Shown here: piece by piece, positions 1 through 8,348 of the stretch | Layout: every line of letters begins with the position of its first letter | How positions within the stretch are numbered: position 1 is the first letter of the stretch | Assembly: GCA_009873655.1 (NCBI GenBank) | Contig: WAIB01000012.1 | Span: 1 to 60,886, forward strand | Reading direction: 5' to 3' | Length of the DNA: 60,886 nt | DNA from: Nitrospinota bacterium | GTDB lineage: Bacteria; Nitrospinota; Nitrospinia; Nitrospinales; VA-1 | Program-made: the position numbers and the translations under genes | The notes under the pieces: generated by a model | What the model was told of the DNA's origin: nothing | What the model saw: the letters and a program-made list of their open reading frames with translations, nothing else | Databases searched by the model: none

Positions 1-282
1 GGGAAAGATGCAGAGGAAGCATTGGAAAAAGCGGGTATTACAGTCAACAAAAATACCATTCCTTTTGAAACCCGGAGCCCCTTTGTCACTTCCGGTGTGC
101 GTATCGGAACCCCTGCGCTGACCACCCGGGGAATGAAGGAAAGGGAGATGGAACAAATTGGGGGAATGATCATTCAGACTCTGGAAAGAATTGGGGACGA
201 TAATTTTCACAAAGAAACAAGACAAAAGGTCCGTGATCTTTGCGACCAGTTTCCTCTTCATTTGGAATTAACCAATAAATAG
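1..282 (+). CDS. glyA: Serine hydroxymethyltransferase, C-terminal part (5' end outside window)
   Basis: Frame 1 is open from the first base and encodes the last 93 residues of a SHMT. The stretch [18 protein letters not shown] is the family's characteristic C-terminal segment (SGxRxGTPAxTTRG), which helps form the PLP/folate site. SHMT interconverts serine and glycine, charging tetrahydrofolate with a one-carbon unit in the cytoplasm. The TTG at 22 is an internal Leu codon, not a start, because the sequence upstream is open and in frame. The stop lies 10 bases before nrdR, so the two genes are probably co-transcribed. Only the end is visible, so integrity of the N-terminal PLP domain cannot be judged. 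Confidence 0.93.
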   Translation, partial: GKDAEEALEKAGITVNKNTIPFETRSPFVTSGVRIGTPALTTRGMKEREMEQIGGMIIQTLERIGDDNFHKETRQKVRDLCDQFPLHLELTNK

Positions 283-292
283 AAATTTGTAA

Positions 293-778
293 ATGAAATG
301 TCCCGGTTGTTCTGGAATGGAAAATAAGGTCATTGATTCCCGATTGAATAAAGAAGGAAACGTGATTCGAAGAAGGCGGGAATGTTTGAGTTGCACAGAC
401 CGCTTCACTACCTATGAAAAACTGGAACGGTCCCTTCCGTTATTGATTAAAAAGGATGGTCGCCGGGAAGAATTTGACCGTGAAAAAATCATTTCCGGTG
501 TCAGGAAAGCCTGCCAGAAACGTCCTGTAAGCACCAAGGACATTGAAGACCTCGTCGACCGGGTCGAACAGCATTTACAGGAACTGGGTGAAAAAGAAGT
601 TCACGCGGTGAAAGTGGGGGAGAAGGTCATCCGTGAAATTTATAACCTGGATGATGTCGCCTACGTCCGGTTTGCTTCCGTTTACAGGTCCTTCAAAGAT
701 GTGAATGAATTCATGGTGGAACTGAAAGAAGTCCTTAAAAGCAAAGATGCCTCCAAACCCCCCGAGCAGTGGCAATAA
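293..778 (+). CDS. nrdR: Transcriptional repressor NrdR
   Basis: A 161-residue protein of normal length for NrdR, the nucleotide-sensing repressor of ribonucleotide reductase genes. The N-terminal zinc ribbon has paired cysteines (CPGC at residues 3-6, CLSC near 31-34) followed by the typical RRRREC and DRFTTYE motifs. The ATP-cone follows (about residues 49-139; motif [16 protein letters not shown]). It sits directly after glyA, an arrangement common in many bacteria, and no separate promoter is obvious in the 10-base gap. NrdR binds (d)ATP through the cone and represses nrd promoters when dATP is high. No nrd genes are in this window, so its targets lie elsewhere. Confidence 0.95.
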   Translation: MKCPGCSGMENKVIDSRLNKEGNVIRRRRECLSCTDRFTTYEKLERSLPLLIKKDGRREEFDREKIISGVRKACQKRPVSTKDIEDLVDRVEQHLQELGEKEVHAVKVGEKVIREIYNLDDVAYVRFASVYRSFKDVNEFMVELKEVLKSKDASKPPEQWQ

Positions 779-862
779 TCCTATATTTTAACGAGTTAAG
801 AGCTTGATATTTTTTGCCCGTTTTATTCCTGGCACCTGGTTTCCCCTCTCTCCGATGTCCTG

Positions 863-891
863 TTGAATCCCATAAAACAAAATGTTACGAT
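863..891 (+). promoter_or_regulatory. Candidate sigma70 promoter for the hemX-hemA-hemC block
   Basis: TTGAAT (863-868), a 17-base spacer and TACGAT (886-891) fit a housekeeping promoter. It lies 47 bases before the HemX-like start codon, in the 160-base gap after nrdR. Assigned by eye only. Confidence 0.4.
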
Positions 892-938
892 AACCAGTTC
901 ATTTAGAATGTAGACCTGTTTTTCCCAGTTCAAGGCCA

Positions 939-1727
939 ATGGATAAAATTTCGTTCAATATCGCGTTATTCAGTTATCTGTTGGCATCATTGGGATACTT
1001 CGTCTATCTGGTATACCGCCGCCCATTGGTTTCAACCCTGGCGAGTGGAATGGTGGCTTTGGGTTTGATTGCCCAAACGGTCTCCATTGGTATTAGATCC
1101 AGCCAGACGGGGCATGGGCCTTATACCACCTCCTATGAGGTGGCGATGTTCCTTGCCTGGTTTATGGTTGTGATTTATTTTTTGACGGAGTGGAAATATA
1201 AAATAAAAGACCTGGGAGCCTTTGTCATCCCCCTTGTTTTTTTCGTTATGCTGGTTTCGGTTTTCTTATCGAAAGAAGCAGGGCTTGTTCCCGAGTCTGA
1301 AGTGCGGTTCTGGCTGACTCTGCATAGAACGTTATCTATAATAGGGTATGCGGCGTTTTCAATCGCATTTGCGGCCGGAATAATGTACCTGATCCAGGAA
1401 CATCAGGTTAAAACAAAAAAACTGGGCATCATGTATTTCCGAATGCCGTCATTGGAAGTTCTTGATGACCTGAACTTTAAGGTCATCACCATCGGCTTTC
1501 CTTTGTTTACGCTGGGTTTCATGACGGGGTCGATCTGGAATACAAAAATGGACCAGGCTTTTTTTGAATGGGATTTGACTAAAACCATGCCCATGGTCAT
1601 GGTCTGGTTGATTTACGGATTGGTATTTTTTGGCAGACTCGCTACCGGTCTTCGAGGAAAAAAGGCGGCACAAGGGGCGATTTTGGGATTTTTTGCGGTA
1701 ATTGGATCTTATTTCTTGCATATTTAA
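939..1727 (+). CDS. HemX/CcsA-family cytochrome c assembly membrane protein
   Basis: A 262-residue polytopic membrane protein with about eight hydrophobic helices. It belongs to the CcsA/CcmC/HemX superfamily (cytochrome C assembly protein domain), which handles haem at the cytoplasmic membrane. The haem-binding tryptophan-rich segment appears in divergent form near residues 195-210 (GSIWNTKMDQAFFEWD), where classical CcsA proteins carry a WWD motif. The stop codon abuts the hemA start, and hemC follows. A HemX-like gene just before hemA is a recurrent arrangement, and in Bacillus HemX influences glutamyl-tRNA reductase level. The position therefore favours a HemX-type role in haem supply over full cytochrome c maturation, but the two cannot be separated from sequence alone. 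Confidence 0.8.
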   Translation: MDKISFNIALFSYLLASLGYFVYLVYRRPLVSTLASGMVALGLIAQTVSIGIRSSQTGHGPYTTSYEVAMFLAWFMVVIYFLTEWKYKIKDLGAFVIPLVFFVMLVSVFLSKEAGLVPESEVRFWLTLHRTLSIIGYAAFSIAFAAGIMYLIQEHQVKTKKLGIMYFRMPSLEVLDDLNFKVITIGFPLFTLGFMTGSIWNTKMDQAFFEWDLTKTMPMVMVWLIYGLVFFGRLATGLRGKKAAQGAILGFFAVIGSYFLHI

Positions 1728-3008
1728 ATGATGACTTCAGGACCCAATTTAATTTTAGTAGGAGTCAACCACAAAACGACTCCTGTAGAGATTCGAGAAA
1801 AACTGGCTTTCAGCCAGGTTAAGCTTGAGGCATCTCTGGAGCAACTGGTATCCAGCCCTGAAATCGCTGAGAATATTATCCTGTCCACCTGCAACCGGGT
1901 CGAAATTTATGCGAGGGTAGAAAATACCGACCTCGGCATTCAATTATTGCAGGACTTCATTTGTGATTATCACGGTATCTCCCGTGGCAGCCTCGATCAA
2001 TACTTCTATAGCTATTGCGACAATCAGGCCGTAGAGCACTTGTTTAGAGTATCCTCCAGCCTTGATTCAATGGTGCTGGGAGAAGCGCAGATATTGGGGC
2101 AGGTTAAAGATGCCTATAGCACGGCAAGAGCATTCAGTTCCACTGGCATGGTTTTGAACCAGCTGTTTGAAAAAGCCTTCAACGTAGCTAAAAAAGTTCG
2201 CGAAGAAACAGGAATATCGGAGAGAGGAGTCTCAATCAGTTCCGCTGCGGTGGAACTGGCTAAAAAGATTTTTGAAGACCTGGAAAACCATTCCGTAATG
2301 CTTGTGGGTACGGGGGAAATGGCTGAACTGGCTGCCAAGCATCTTATTTCCTACGGGGTAAAAACGGTTTATGTCGCAAGCCGTACTTATGAGAGGGCCG
2401 CTGCCCTGGCACAAACATTAAATGGCTGTGCTTTGGATTTCGATTCATTTAAAGAAGAAATGCATCGAGCGGATATTATTATCACTTCCACCGCTGCTCC
2501 TAAATTTATAATCCATAAGGAAATGATGGAAGCCGCCATTCATAAACGAAAAAACAAACCCATCTTTCTTATCGATATTGCTGTGCCAAGAGACATTGTA
2601 CCCGAAGTAAATGACCTTGAGAATGTTTATTTATATGATATTGATGATCTGCAAAATGTAGTCAATGCCAACATGGAGGAAAGGCAAAAAGAAGCGGAAA
2701 ACGCGATGGAAATCATCAAGCAGGAAGTGACCAAATTCAACAACTGGTTTTCTACATTGGATGCGGTCCCAACCATTGTAGAAATGCGAAACCGGGCTGA
2801 AGAGATGAGAGCCCTTGAAGTGGATAAAACGCTTAAAAACATGGACCACCTGACCCCTGATGATAAAGATGCGATTCACCAATTAACCCAGTCTCTTGTA
2901 AATAAAATTCTGCATAAACCCACTATCAATCTAAAGAAGAAAACCCAATCCCAGGACGGCCATATTTACCTTAAGGCCATTCGGCATTTATTTCACCTAG
3001 ACGACTAA
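1728..3008 (+). CDS. hemA: Glutamyl-tRNA reductase
   Basis: A 426-residue protein of full family length. It catalyses NADPH-dependent reduction of glutamyl-tRNA(Glu) to glutamate-1-semialdehyde, the first step of C5-pathway tetrapyrrole synthesis. Visible signatures are GVNHKTTPVEIREKLAF near the N-terminus, the catalytic cysteine in LSTCNRVEIY (about residue 52), the SLDSMVLGEAQILGQV block (about 108-123) and a nucleotide-binding motif VGTGEMAELA (about 191). The C-terminal dimerisation helices are present. ATG at 1728 directly follows the HemX-like stop; a second ATG at 1731 is equally possible. The stop overlaps the first base of hemC, implying translational coupling. Confidence 0.96.
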   Translation: MMTSGPNLILVGVNHKTTPVEIREKLAFSQVKLEASLEQLVSSPEIAENIILSTCNRVEIYARVENTDLGIQLLQDFICDYHGISRGSLDQYFYSYCDNQAVEHLFRVSSSLDSMVLGEAQILGQVKDAYSTARAFSSTGMVLNQLFEKAFNVAKKVREETGISERGVSISSAAVELAKKIFEDLENHSVMLVGTGEMAELAAKHLISYGVKTVYVASRTYERAAALAQTLNGCALDFDSFKEEMHRADIIITSTAAPKFIIHKEMMEAAIHKRKNKPIFLIDIAVPRDIVPEVNDLENVYLYDIDDLQNVVNANMEERQKEAENAMEIIKQEVTKFNNWFSTLDAVPTIVEMRNRAEEMRALEVDKTLKNMDHLTPDDKDAIHQLTQSLVNKILHKPTINLKKKTQSQDGHIYLKAIRHLFHLDD

Positions 3009-3937
3009 TGGAACCACGCAAAATTATTATTGGAAGCCGGGGCAGTCCACTGGCTTTATGGCAGGCAAACTGGGTGAAAGACCTGCTGCTGGAAAATCAT
3101 TCCGGCCTGGCTGTGGAAATTAAAATCATAAAAACTTCCGGCGACAAGATACAAAATATGCCCCTGGCTAAAATTGGCGGGAAGGGTCTTTTTGTAAAAG
3201 AAATTGAAGAAGGCCTTTTAAAACGCGAGGTGGATTTTGCGGTTCATAGCATGAAAGACATGCCCATATCTTTTCCTATGAACCTCTGTATTGCCTGCGT
3301 CACAAAGCGTGAGAATCCATTTGATGCGTTGATCTCAAGAAACGGGGTCAAGCTTGCCGATCTCCCCAAAGGCGCAAAAATTGGTACCGGAAGTCTGCGC
3401 CGGATATCCCAGCTTATGAATTATCGTCCGGACCTGGAATTGGTTCCTCTCCGCGGCAATTTGGAAACCAGGTTAAAGAAACTTGAAACAGAAGGGTTGG
3501 ATGCAATTATCCTTGCAGCAGCCGGACTCATTCGAATGGGTTGGGATGACCGCATCACGGAAATCATTTCCCCGGATATTTTATTGCCGGCCATGGGGCA
3601 GGGGGCTGTAGGAATTGAAGCAAGGAGAAATGATGTAGACAATCAGATTTTACTTGCTGATATGGATGATGAAGAGACACATTACGCACTGGATGCAGAA
3701 AGAGCCCTGGTCAGTCAATTGCAAGGGGGATGCAATGTTCCCATTGGAGCTTTTGCCACATTGGATGAAGATCAAATAACTTTAACTGGGCTTGTAGCCA
3801 GCCTTGATGGCAAAACGGTATACAAAAAAGAAATGACGGATATAAAAACCAACGCCATCTCTCTGGGTCGAAAAATGGGTGATGAACTCATTGCTATGGG
3901 TGGGGACCGCATAATGCAGGAAATTAAATTTTCCTGA
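3008..3937 (+). CDS. hemC: Porphobilinogen deaminase (hydroxymethylbilane synthase)
   Basis: A 309-residue protein that polymerises four porphobilinogen units into hydroxymethylbilane. It begins with the diagnostic GSRGSPLALWQA segment. It carries the KEIEEGLLKREVDFAVHSMK region and the cofactor-attachment cysteine in QGGCNVPIGAFA (about residue 242), to which the dipyrromethane cofactor is linked. Its ATG overlaps the hemA stop (TAATG), so it is translated from the hem message. Downstream haem genes (hemD, hemB, hemE) are not here; the next gene is on the opposite strand. Confidence 0.96.
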   Translation: MEPRKIIIGSRGSPLALWQANWVKDLLLENHSGLAVEIKIIKTSGDKIQNMPLAKIGGKGLFVKEIEEGLLKREVDFAVHSMKDMPISFPMNLCIACVTKRENPFDALISRNGVKLADLPKGAKIGTGSLRRISQLMNYRPDLELVPLRGNLETRLKKLETEGLDAIILAAAGLIRMGWDDRITEIISPDILLPAMGQGAVGIEARRNDVDNQILLADMDDEETHYALDAERALVSQLQGGCNVPIGAFATLDEDQITLTGLVASLDGKTVYKKEMTDIKTNAISLGRKMGDELIAMGGDRIMQEIKFS

Positions 3938-3946
3938 CTTTTTATT

Positions 3947-5200
3947 TTATAACCATACCTCCTGATTTTTTAATCGTTCATAGGCCAGTTCGGTAGCGGT
4001 ATCTCGAAAAATTGAATCGCCGCGCATTCGTTTGTATATTTCCTTTACATTTTTTGAAACCGTGTCGAAAACAAGTTTTTCCGTATAGGCTCTCAAACCC
4101 TTTGCCTCAACTTTGTTGGCATAGGAACTATCCTTCGCGAGATTAAGCTCAACAGCACAGCCAATCACTCCCCCTGCGTTGACTATGAAATCGGTCAGGG
4201 ACAATATATTCCTGCGATGTTTTAAATAATATTCAACAGATTTGCTGCTTGGGGTGTTGGCGCCCTGAAGGATAATTCGACAGTCAATGCGGTCAATATT
4301 TTTTGAGGTGATGGCATCGGGCCTTGCAGCCGGGACTAAAATATCGCATGGAGCCTCGAGTAGCCAGTCCAGCTTTTTGGTGCAGAATCTTTTATCTACT
4401 TGTTTTGTATATAGAGATAATCCACCTTCAAGTTTCCTGATTTTACCGAGTTCATTTAAATCCAATCCCTTGGGATTCCACAGCGCGCAGTTTATATCCG
4501 ATGCTCCTACCACCACAGCCCCTTTCTCGTTTAATTTTTCAGCGGTCGGACAACCTACATTTCCAAAACCTTGAATAATCACCCTGGAATTGTTCAGTTT
4601 GAAATTATCCACCAGGTTTTCAATTGTCATTGCTGCTGCAAACAGGCCATGGGCGGTCAGGCCCCATTCATCAAGGGGAATTCCCCCATGTTCAACCGGT
4701 CTGCCGGCACCCCCTCTGTTATGAACTTTGGTTTCCAATTTTTTTGAATGGTGTTCGTAAATGATTTGAATGTCATATTCGTCTGTCCCCATATCTGGTG
4801 CAGGCACATATTGGTCCAGCTCAAACAAGGCTTCCGAAAATTTCTCCATAAGTTCTGTTTTTATTTGACGGTCCTTGTAAAAGGCGGGGTTGTTGATGAC
4901 CAATCCCGATTTAGCCCCACCATGGGGCAGACAGGCCGCGCTGTTTTTCAAAGTCATTACCCGAGCCAATCGATTTACTTCCTGCAGGCTGACATTGGGA
5001 GCCATGCGGATGCCGCCCAAACCGGGTCCTCTTTGAGTATTGTCAATGGTTACATAGCCCCAAACTTTATTTTCTTCTGGGTCAATGATTTCATAATTGG
5101 CTCCTTGGTTCATTTCGTTGTCGTGAGAAAATCGATCCAAATCTTGCTTTTTGGGTAAAAGCCTTGCTCTCAAACCGTTTTTAGGGAGGGTATTATTCAT
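3947..5200 (-). CDS. Glu/Leu/Phe/Val dehydrogenase family protein (probable glutamate dehydrogenase)
   Basis: A 417-residue amino-acid dehydrogenase of the ELFV family, which oxidatively deaminates an amino acid with NAD(P)+ in the cytoplasm. The dimerisation/substrate domain has the glycine-rich block with catalytic lysine (CLPHGGAKSGLVI, about residues 92-104) and the PAPDMGTDEYDI motif (about 133-144). The Rossmann domain has GFGNVG (about 212). The full-length size and the PDMGT block fit glutamate dehydrogenase best, but leucine/valine dehydrogenases share these motifs, so substrate is not assigned. It converges with hemC with only a 9-base gap. No clear Shine-Dalgarno precedes the ATG at 5200. 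A decayed M48 fragment lies just upstream on the same strand. Confidence 0.88.
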   Translation of the reverse strand: MNNTLPKNGLRARLLPKKQDLDRFSHDNEMNQGANYEIIDPEENKVWGYVTIDNTQRGPGLGGIRMAPNVSLQEVNRLARVMTLKNSAACLPHGGAKSGLVINNPAFYKDRQIKTELMEKFSEALFELDQYVPAPDMGTDEYDIQIIYEHHSKKLETKVHNRGGAGRPVEHGGIPLDEWGLTAHGLFAAAMTIENLVDNFKLNNSRVIIQGFGNVGCPTAEKLNEKGAVVVGASDINCALWNPKGLDLNELGKIRKLEGGLSLYTKQVDKRFCTKKLDWLLEAPCDILVPAARPDAITSKNIDRIDCRIILQGANTPSSKSVEYYLKHRRNILSLTDFIVNAGGVIGCAVELNLAKDSSYANKVEAKGLRAYTEKLVFDTVSKNVKEIYKRMRGDSIFRDTATELAYERLKNQEVWL

Positions 5201-5369
5201 TATAATTTATAAGAGAATTAATTCGGTGATATATCAGTGAGTTTTGATCAGTTATTTTACCCTGCAATAGTAACAACAAATCCAGATAGTTTTTTTTATT
5301 CAGTCCCATCCTTGAAATCAACTTCAATGCCATTCGATCGGCTTCTATTTCTTGATTGATCCTGAAACC
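5193..5369 (-). pseudogene. Remnant of an M48-type metallopeptidase C-terminus
   Basis: Between the dehydrogenase and nadC the minus strand has an open stretch of about 58 codons with no start, bounded upstream by TAA (5370-5372). It reads INQEIEADRMALKLISRMGL near its beginning and YHRINSLI near its end. The E-x3-D pattern (EIEAD), followed by a hydrophobic helix and a final 'H-x-RI' segment, matches the region after the HExxH motif in M48 proteases. No HExxH part is found in any frame upstream, so this is a truncated relic. Its stop overlaps the dehydrogenase start. Identification is by eye from a short segment. Confidence 0.45.
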
Positions 5370-5463
5370 TTATTTAAATCGCTTTTGTTTGTTATTTGCG
5401 GGCCAGTTTTAGTCATGATATACCAAGGGTAAGGATAACTTATACAGTTATTCCCGAACTGTC

Positions 5464-5492
5464 TTGACTCAAAAAATTTATTGTTTTATAAG
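5464..5492 (+). promoter_or_regulatory. Candidate sigma70 promoter of nadC, close to the start codon
   Basis: TTGACT (5464-5469), a 17-base spacer and TATAAG (5487-5492) form a near-consensus promoter. The -10 box ends only five bases before the ATG at 5498, so transcription would begin at or just inside the start codon. The message would be leaderless unless an upstream promoter is also used. Confidence 0.45.
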
Positions 5493-5497
5493 GGTTT

Positions 5498-6337
5498 ATG
5501 GCGTCATTTCTTGAAAAAGCATGCATAGGGGATCTGGTTGAAAAAACCCTTGCGGAAGATATCAGCAAAGGCGATATCACCACGAGAAATATTTTTTCAA
5601 CGGAACAAAAAGCCATGGCAGAAGTCGTTGCCCGGGAGCCGATGGTTCTATGCGGACTGGAAATATTTCAAGCCGTTTTCAAAGCCCTGACCCCGGAAGT
5701 GACTTTCTCTTGCTTCGATATTAAAGACGGAGATGATGTGAAGGCGGAAGAGACTATCATAAAAGTTGAATGTGGTGTGATTCCCTTACTGGAGGGGGAG
5801 AGGAGCGCCTTGAATATATTGCAGTGGTTGAGTGGAATAGCGACTTTGACAAGAAAATATGTAAAAGAGGCCAGCCCGGTTAAAGTCCTCGATACCCGTA
5901 AAACAACCCCTGGGTTGAGGATTTTCGAAAAATATGCTGTGAAGTGCGGGGGTGGCAACAATCATCGATTAGGGTTATATGACCAGGTTTTAATTAAAGA
6001 CAATCATATTGAAGCCGCAGGAAGCATAACCAGAGCTGTAAAAGCGATAAAAGAAAAATCGGATAATATTATTGAGGTTGAAGTTAAAAACCTTGAAGAG
6101 GTTGATGAAGCTCTCAGCAATAATGTTGATATCATTATGCTGGATAATATGGATATGGATACGATGAAAAAGGCCATCAACAAAATAAATGGAAAAGCGA
6201 AAACCGAGATCAGCGGCGGGGTTACTTTTAATAGATTATCCGAAATATCGAAAACAGGTGCCGATTTTGTTTCAATAGGTGCTTTGACACATTCTGCCGC
6301 AGCGGTTGATATCAGCATGAACATTGCAACTAAATAA
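5498..6337 (+). CDS. nadC: Nicotinate-nucleotide diphosphorylase (carboxylating)
   Basis: A 279-residue quinolinate phosphoribosyltransferase of normal length. It converts quinolinate and PRPP to nicotinate mononucleotide in de novo NAD synthesis. Visible motifs are EDISKGDITT near the N-terminus, ERSALNILQWLSGIAT (about 101-116), DTRKTTPGLR (about 135-144), HRLGLYDQVLIKDNHI (about 156-171) and the C-terminal EISGGV (about 237), which together line the PRPP/quinolinate site. nadA and nadB are not in this window. Only AGGG three bases from the ATG resembles a ribosome-binding site, consistent with the possible leaderless start. A short unknown gene follows two bases later. Confidence 0.95.
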   Translation: MASFLEKACIGDLVEKTLAEDISKGDITTRNIFSTEQKAMAEVVAREPMVLCGLEIFQAVFKALTPEVTFSCFDIKDGDDVKAEETIIKVECGVIPLLEGERSALNILQWLSGIATLTRKYVKEASPVKVLDTRKTTPGLRIFEKYAVKCGGGNNHRLGLYDQVLIKDNHIEAAGSITRAVKAIKEKSDNIIEVEVKNLEEVDEALSNNVDIIMLDNMDMDTMKKAINKINGKAKTEISGGVTFNRLSEISKTGADFVSIGALTHSAAAVDISMNIATK

Positions 6338-6339
6338 TC

Positions 6340-6744
6340 ATGCCTTGCAAAGACACCACATCGCAAATCAGTATCCTGTTGGACAAGAGGGATCATTTAA
6401 TTGATTTCGATTATTCCAAAAATACTTGTAATAAAGAAGTTGGCGGGGGAACCGGTTTTCGAGAATTTTGTATCGGCAAACCAGTGGATGTCTTATCGGA
6501 ACTGGAATTTGATGATTTGGTAAATATACTGGGGTTGGACGATTCTGAAAACCAGTTCTTACTTTATTTGGAATGGAGTGCATTGAGCGCAGCTTTGGAT
6601 CAATATCAGGGGAGATTGGTTCCCAAGGAAGAAGAACGGTACCAAATTGCGACTATCGCCTATGAATCAGACCAGGTAGAAATCAGGCAGATGGTTTTAG
6701 CCCCTTCAGAAATGCCTAAAATAATTCCCTGTAGAAAAAGATAA
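6340..6744 (+). CDS. Unknown 134-residue protein co-transcribed with nadC
   Basis: I do not recognise this family. The protein is acidic and soluble, with no signal peptide or membrane segment. Its most distinctive part is residues 26-40, which contain one cysteine and a GGGTG run (TCNKEVGGGTGF). An amphipathic region rich in Leu, Asp and Glu follows, and FLLYLEWSALSAALDQY lies near residues 67-83. The spacing (a conserved-looking cysteine followed by a GK-containing helix) is faintly reminiscent of NifU/IscU-like scaffold C-termini, but that is a weak visual impression. It starts two bases after the nadC stop, so it is probably in the nadC transcript. Confidence 0.65.
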   Translation: MPCKDTTSQISILLDKRDHLIDFDYSKNTCNKEVGGGTGFREFCIGKPVDVLSELEFDDLVNILGLDDSENQFLLYLEWSALSAALDQYQGRLVPKEEERYQIATIAYESDQVEIRQMVLAPSEMPKIIPCRKR

Positions 6745-6786
6745 AAGCACCTAAAAATTATCGTGAAATAAGTCAGGAGTTTCAGC

Positions 6787-7181
6787 ATGAGCAAAATTGG
6801 CGATTATATGAGCAAAACAATTTATTCCACAAGCCCGGATACTTTGGCCTATAAAGCGATTAATAAGATGTACGAAAAAAAATTGGGGCGCTGTTGGTTG
6901 AGGATAATGGAAACTATGTAGGGATGTTTACCAAAACAGATTGGATGACCCTGGTTCTAAAAGGGGAGTGTGACCCCAAGTCCATTAAAGTATCAACTAT
7001 TATGACGGACTTGAAACATACGATTGATACCAATGAAACCATTTCTGAGGCGAGTGCCATCATTGAAAAAAATAAAATTCGCCACCTTCCCGTGAAGGAA
7101 AATGGAAAAATAGCGGGTATGTTTTCAGTGAAAGACCTGGAAAAATATTACCTGGAATTACATAAAAAGACCGATTTTTAA
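6787..7181 (+). pseudogene. Two-CBS-domain protein interrupted by a one-base frameshift at an A8 run
   Basis: ATG at 6787 has a good ribosome-binding site (AGGAG, 8 bases upstream). It opens a CBS domain (SKIGDYMSKTIYSTSPDTLA) that runs into a run of eight A residues at 6875-6882. In the frame of the ATG the sequence then reads out to a TAG. One base over, it continues as a normal CBS domain (GMFTKTDWM, then IMTDLKHTIDTNETISEASA and GMFSVKDLEKYY) to the stop at 7181. One extra A would restore a 131-residue CBS-pair protein, a typical adenosyl-ligand-sensing module. The cause could be true decay, transcriptional slippage on the A run, or a sequencing error. Confidence 0.75.
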
Positions 7182-7192
7182 TTTCTTCCTTA

Positions 7193-7621
7193 TCAATCAT
7201 CCGGGTAGAGTCGAACGAGCCTCACATAGCCTTGAGAATAGTCCTGATCAAAATGTTGAGATTCTCCGGATACATAGGAGAAATAAAAGGCAGCCTGCTG
7301 GTCAAACGGCAAACACCAGGATGCATTTCCTCCGCCGGGGGCGAACAGCGTATCTAAATGAATCTCACAGCTTGATCTGGCCAATATCGTACTTTCCGGA
7401 ACAAATAATTTTTCTATTTCCTCTTTTTCCGGGATACGCCAATCATGAAAACCCAGGTAATCCTTCTTATTCATTTCATCGACGAATTGAAGGGCCTCCT
7501 GAAATGTTAACCAATCTTGAGCTACCGGCCAGGAATCTTCTTTGGACCAAACCAGTCCGGTTTCGTTATCTAATATGGTGGAATCACCATTATCCACAAA
7601 TCTAGGATTATCGGTCATCAA
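7193..7621 (-). CDS. DUF1566 (Lcl-type) domain protein
   Basis: A 142-residue protein that is essentially one DUF1566/Lcl_C domain. The family pattern is clear: RFVDNGDSTILDNETGLVWSK at the N-terminus, then WLTFQEALQFVDEMN, the GFHDWRIPEKEEI segment (about residues 58-70, matching the family's G-x-x-DWRLPT-x-x-E) and a C-terminal VRLVR. These domains are usually found in exported or surface proteins, but here there is no signal peptide, so the protein looks cytoplasmic. A second stand-alone copy lies at 29730-30152. The molecular function of the family is poorly known. Confidence 0.8.
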   Translation of the reverse strand: MMTDNPRFVDNGDSTILDNETGLVWSKEDSWPVAQDWLTFQEALQFVDEMNKKDYLGFHDWRIPEKEEIEKLFVPESTILARSSCEIHLDTLFAPGGGNASWCLPFDQQAAFYFSYVSGESQHFDQDYSQGYVRLVRLYPDD

Positions 7622-7813
7622 ACATTACTCCCGCTACCTTTTAAGTTGACAATAAGCATTCTGCAAATTTCGAAATAAAATATTAACGCAGGTGGATATA
7701 TGTGTGAAGACAAAAATATAATAATTATCCACAAATCTAAATTGCTACTGGAAATAACAGGATTTATCTGATAAAAAAATAGCCTTGTTCATAAAATAAT
7801 TGAAAAAGTCATT

Positions 7814-8344
7814 ATGGCATTCGATTTAATATCACAATCTTTAATATTAAATAACGGGGTGATTTCGCAGGGAAACTGTGGCGAAAAAATCCCTGATTTA
7901 ATTATTTACGAGAGAGTTTCGCAATTTTCGATTTGGATTGCATTGGGCCTTGCGATAGTAGCGATTTTACTGGATCAGAAACCCGGGAAAAGGGTTTTAT
8001 TTGCTCTGGCCCTGTTGCCACTCATGGCCTGGGTTTACGTGCAATTTGTGGTGGACTACTCTCGTTTGAAAAAAGATATTTTTGCCTATAATTCGATGGC
8101 TGAAGCCACTTTGGCAAATATTGCTGAAGCGCAGGATAGATACAAATCAGAGCAGGGCACTTATATTGGGGACCTTCGGAAGTTGTATTCCCATATTGGG
8201 GGAGCGGGCGGCATGAATGAATGTGTAAAAATACTCAGCGTTAATGCGGGTTTTGACCATTGGCGTGCAGAAGCAGCTCATGTATCCAGCCCGGAAACGG
8301 TGATCTGGGACAGCCGTGCCGGGACCTCCCTTAAAAAGGGATAA
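7814..8344 (+). CDS. Membrane protein with a pilin-like C-terminal segment
   Basis: A 176-residue protein of unknown function. Residues about 33-80 hold two hydrophobic helices (FSIWIALGLAIVAILL and VLFALALLPLMAWVYVQFVV). The part after them resembles the start of a type IV pilin/pseudopilin globular domain (LANIAEAQDRYKSEQGTYIGDLRKL), where a helix with an AxxAQxxYxxxxGxY pattern is typical. No prepilin peptidase site is visible and the hydrophobic part is two helices, so this is not a normal pilin. Two cysteines flank the domain (residues 22 and 137). It stands alone between genes of other functions. Confidence 0.6.
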   Translation: MAFDLISQSLILNNGVISQGNCGEKIPDLIIYERVSQFSIWIALGLAIVAILLDQKPGKRVLFALALLPLMAWVYVQFVVDYSRLKKDIFAYNSMAEATLANIAEAQDRYKSEQGTYIGDLRKLYSHIGGAGGMNECVKILSVNAGFDHWRAEAAHVSSPETVIWDSRAGTSLKKG

Positions 8345-8348
8345 GGCA

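Noticed and set aside
821-840. TGGCAC-like element resembling a sigma54 -24 box before the HemX-like gene
   Set aside because: The -12 part does not match TTGC, and a sigma70-type promoter lies closer to the gene.
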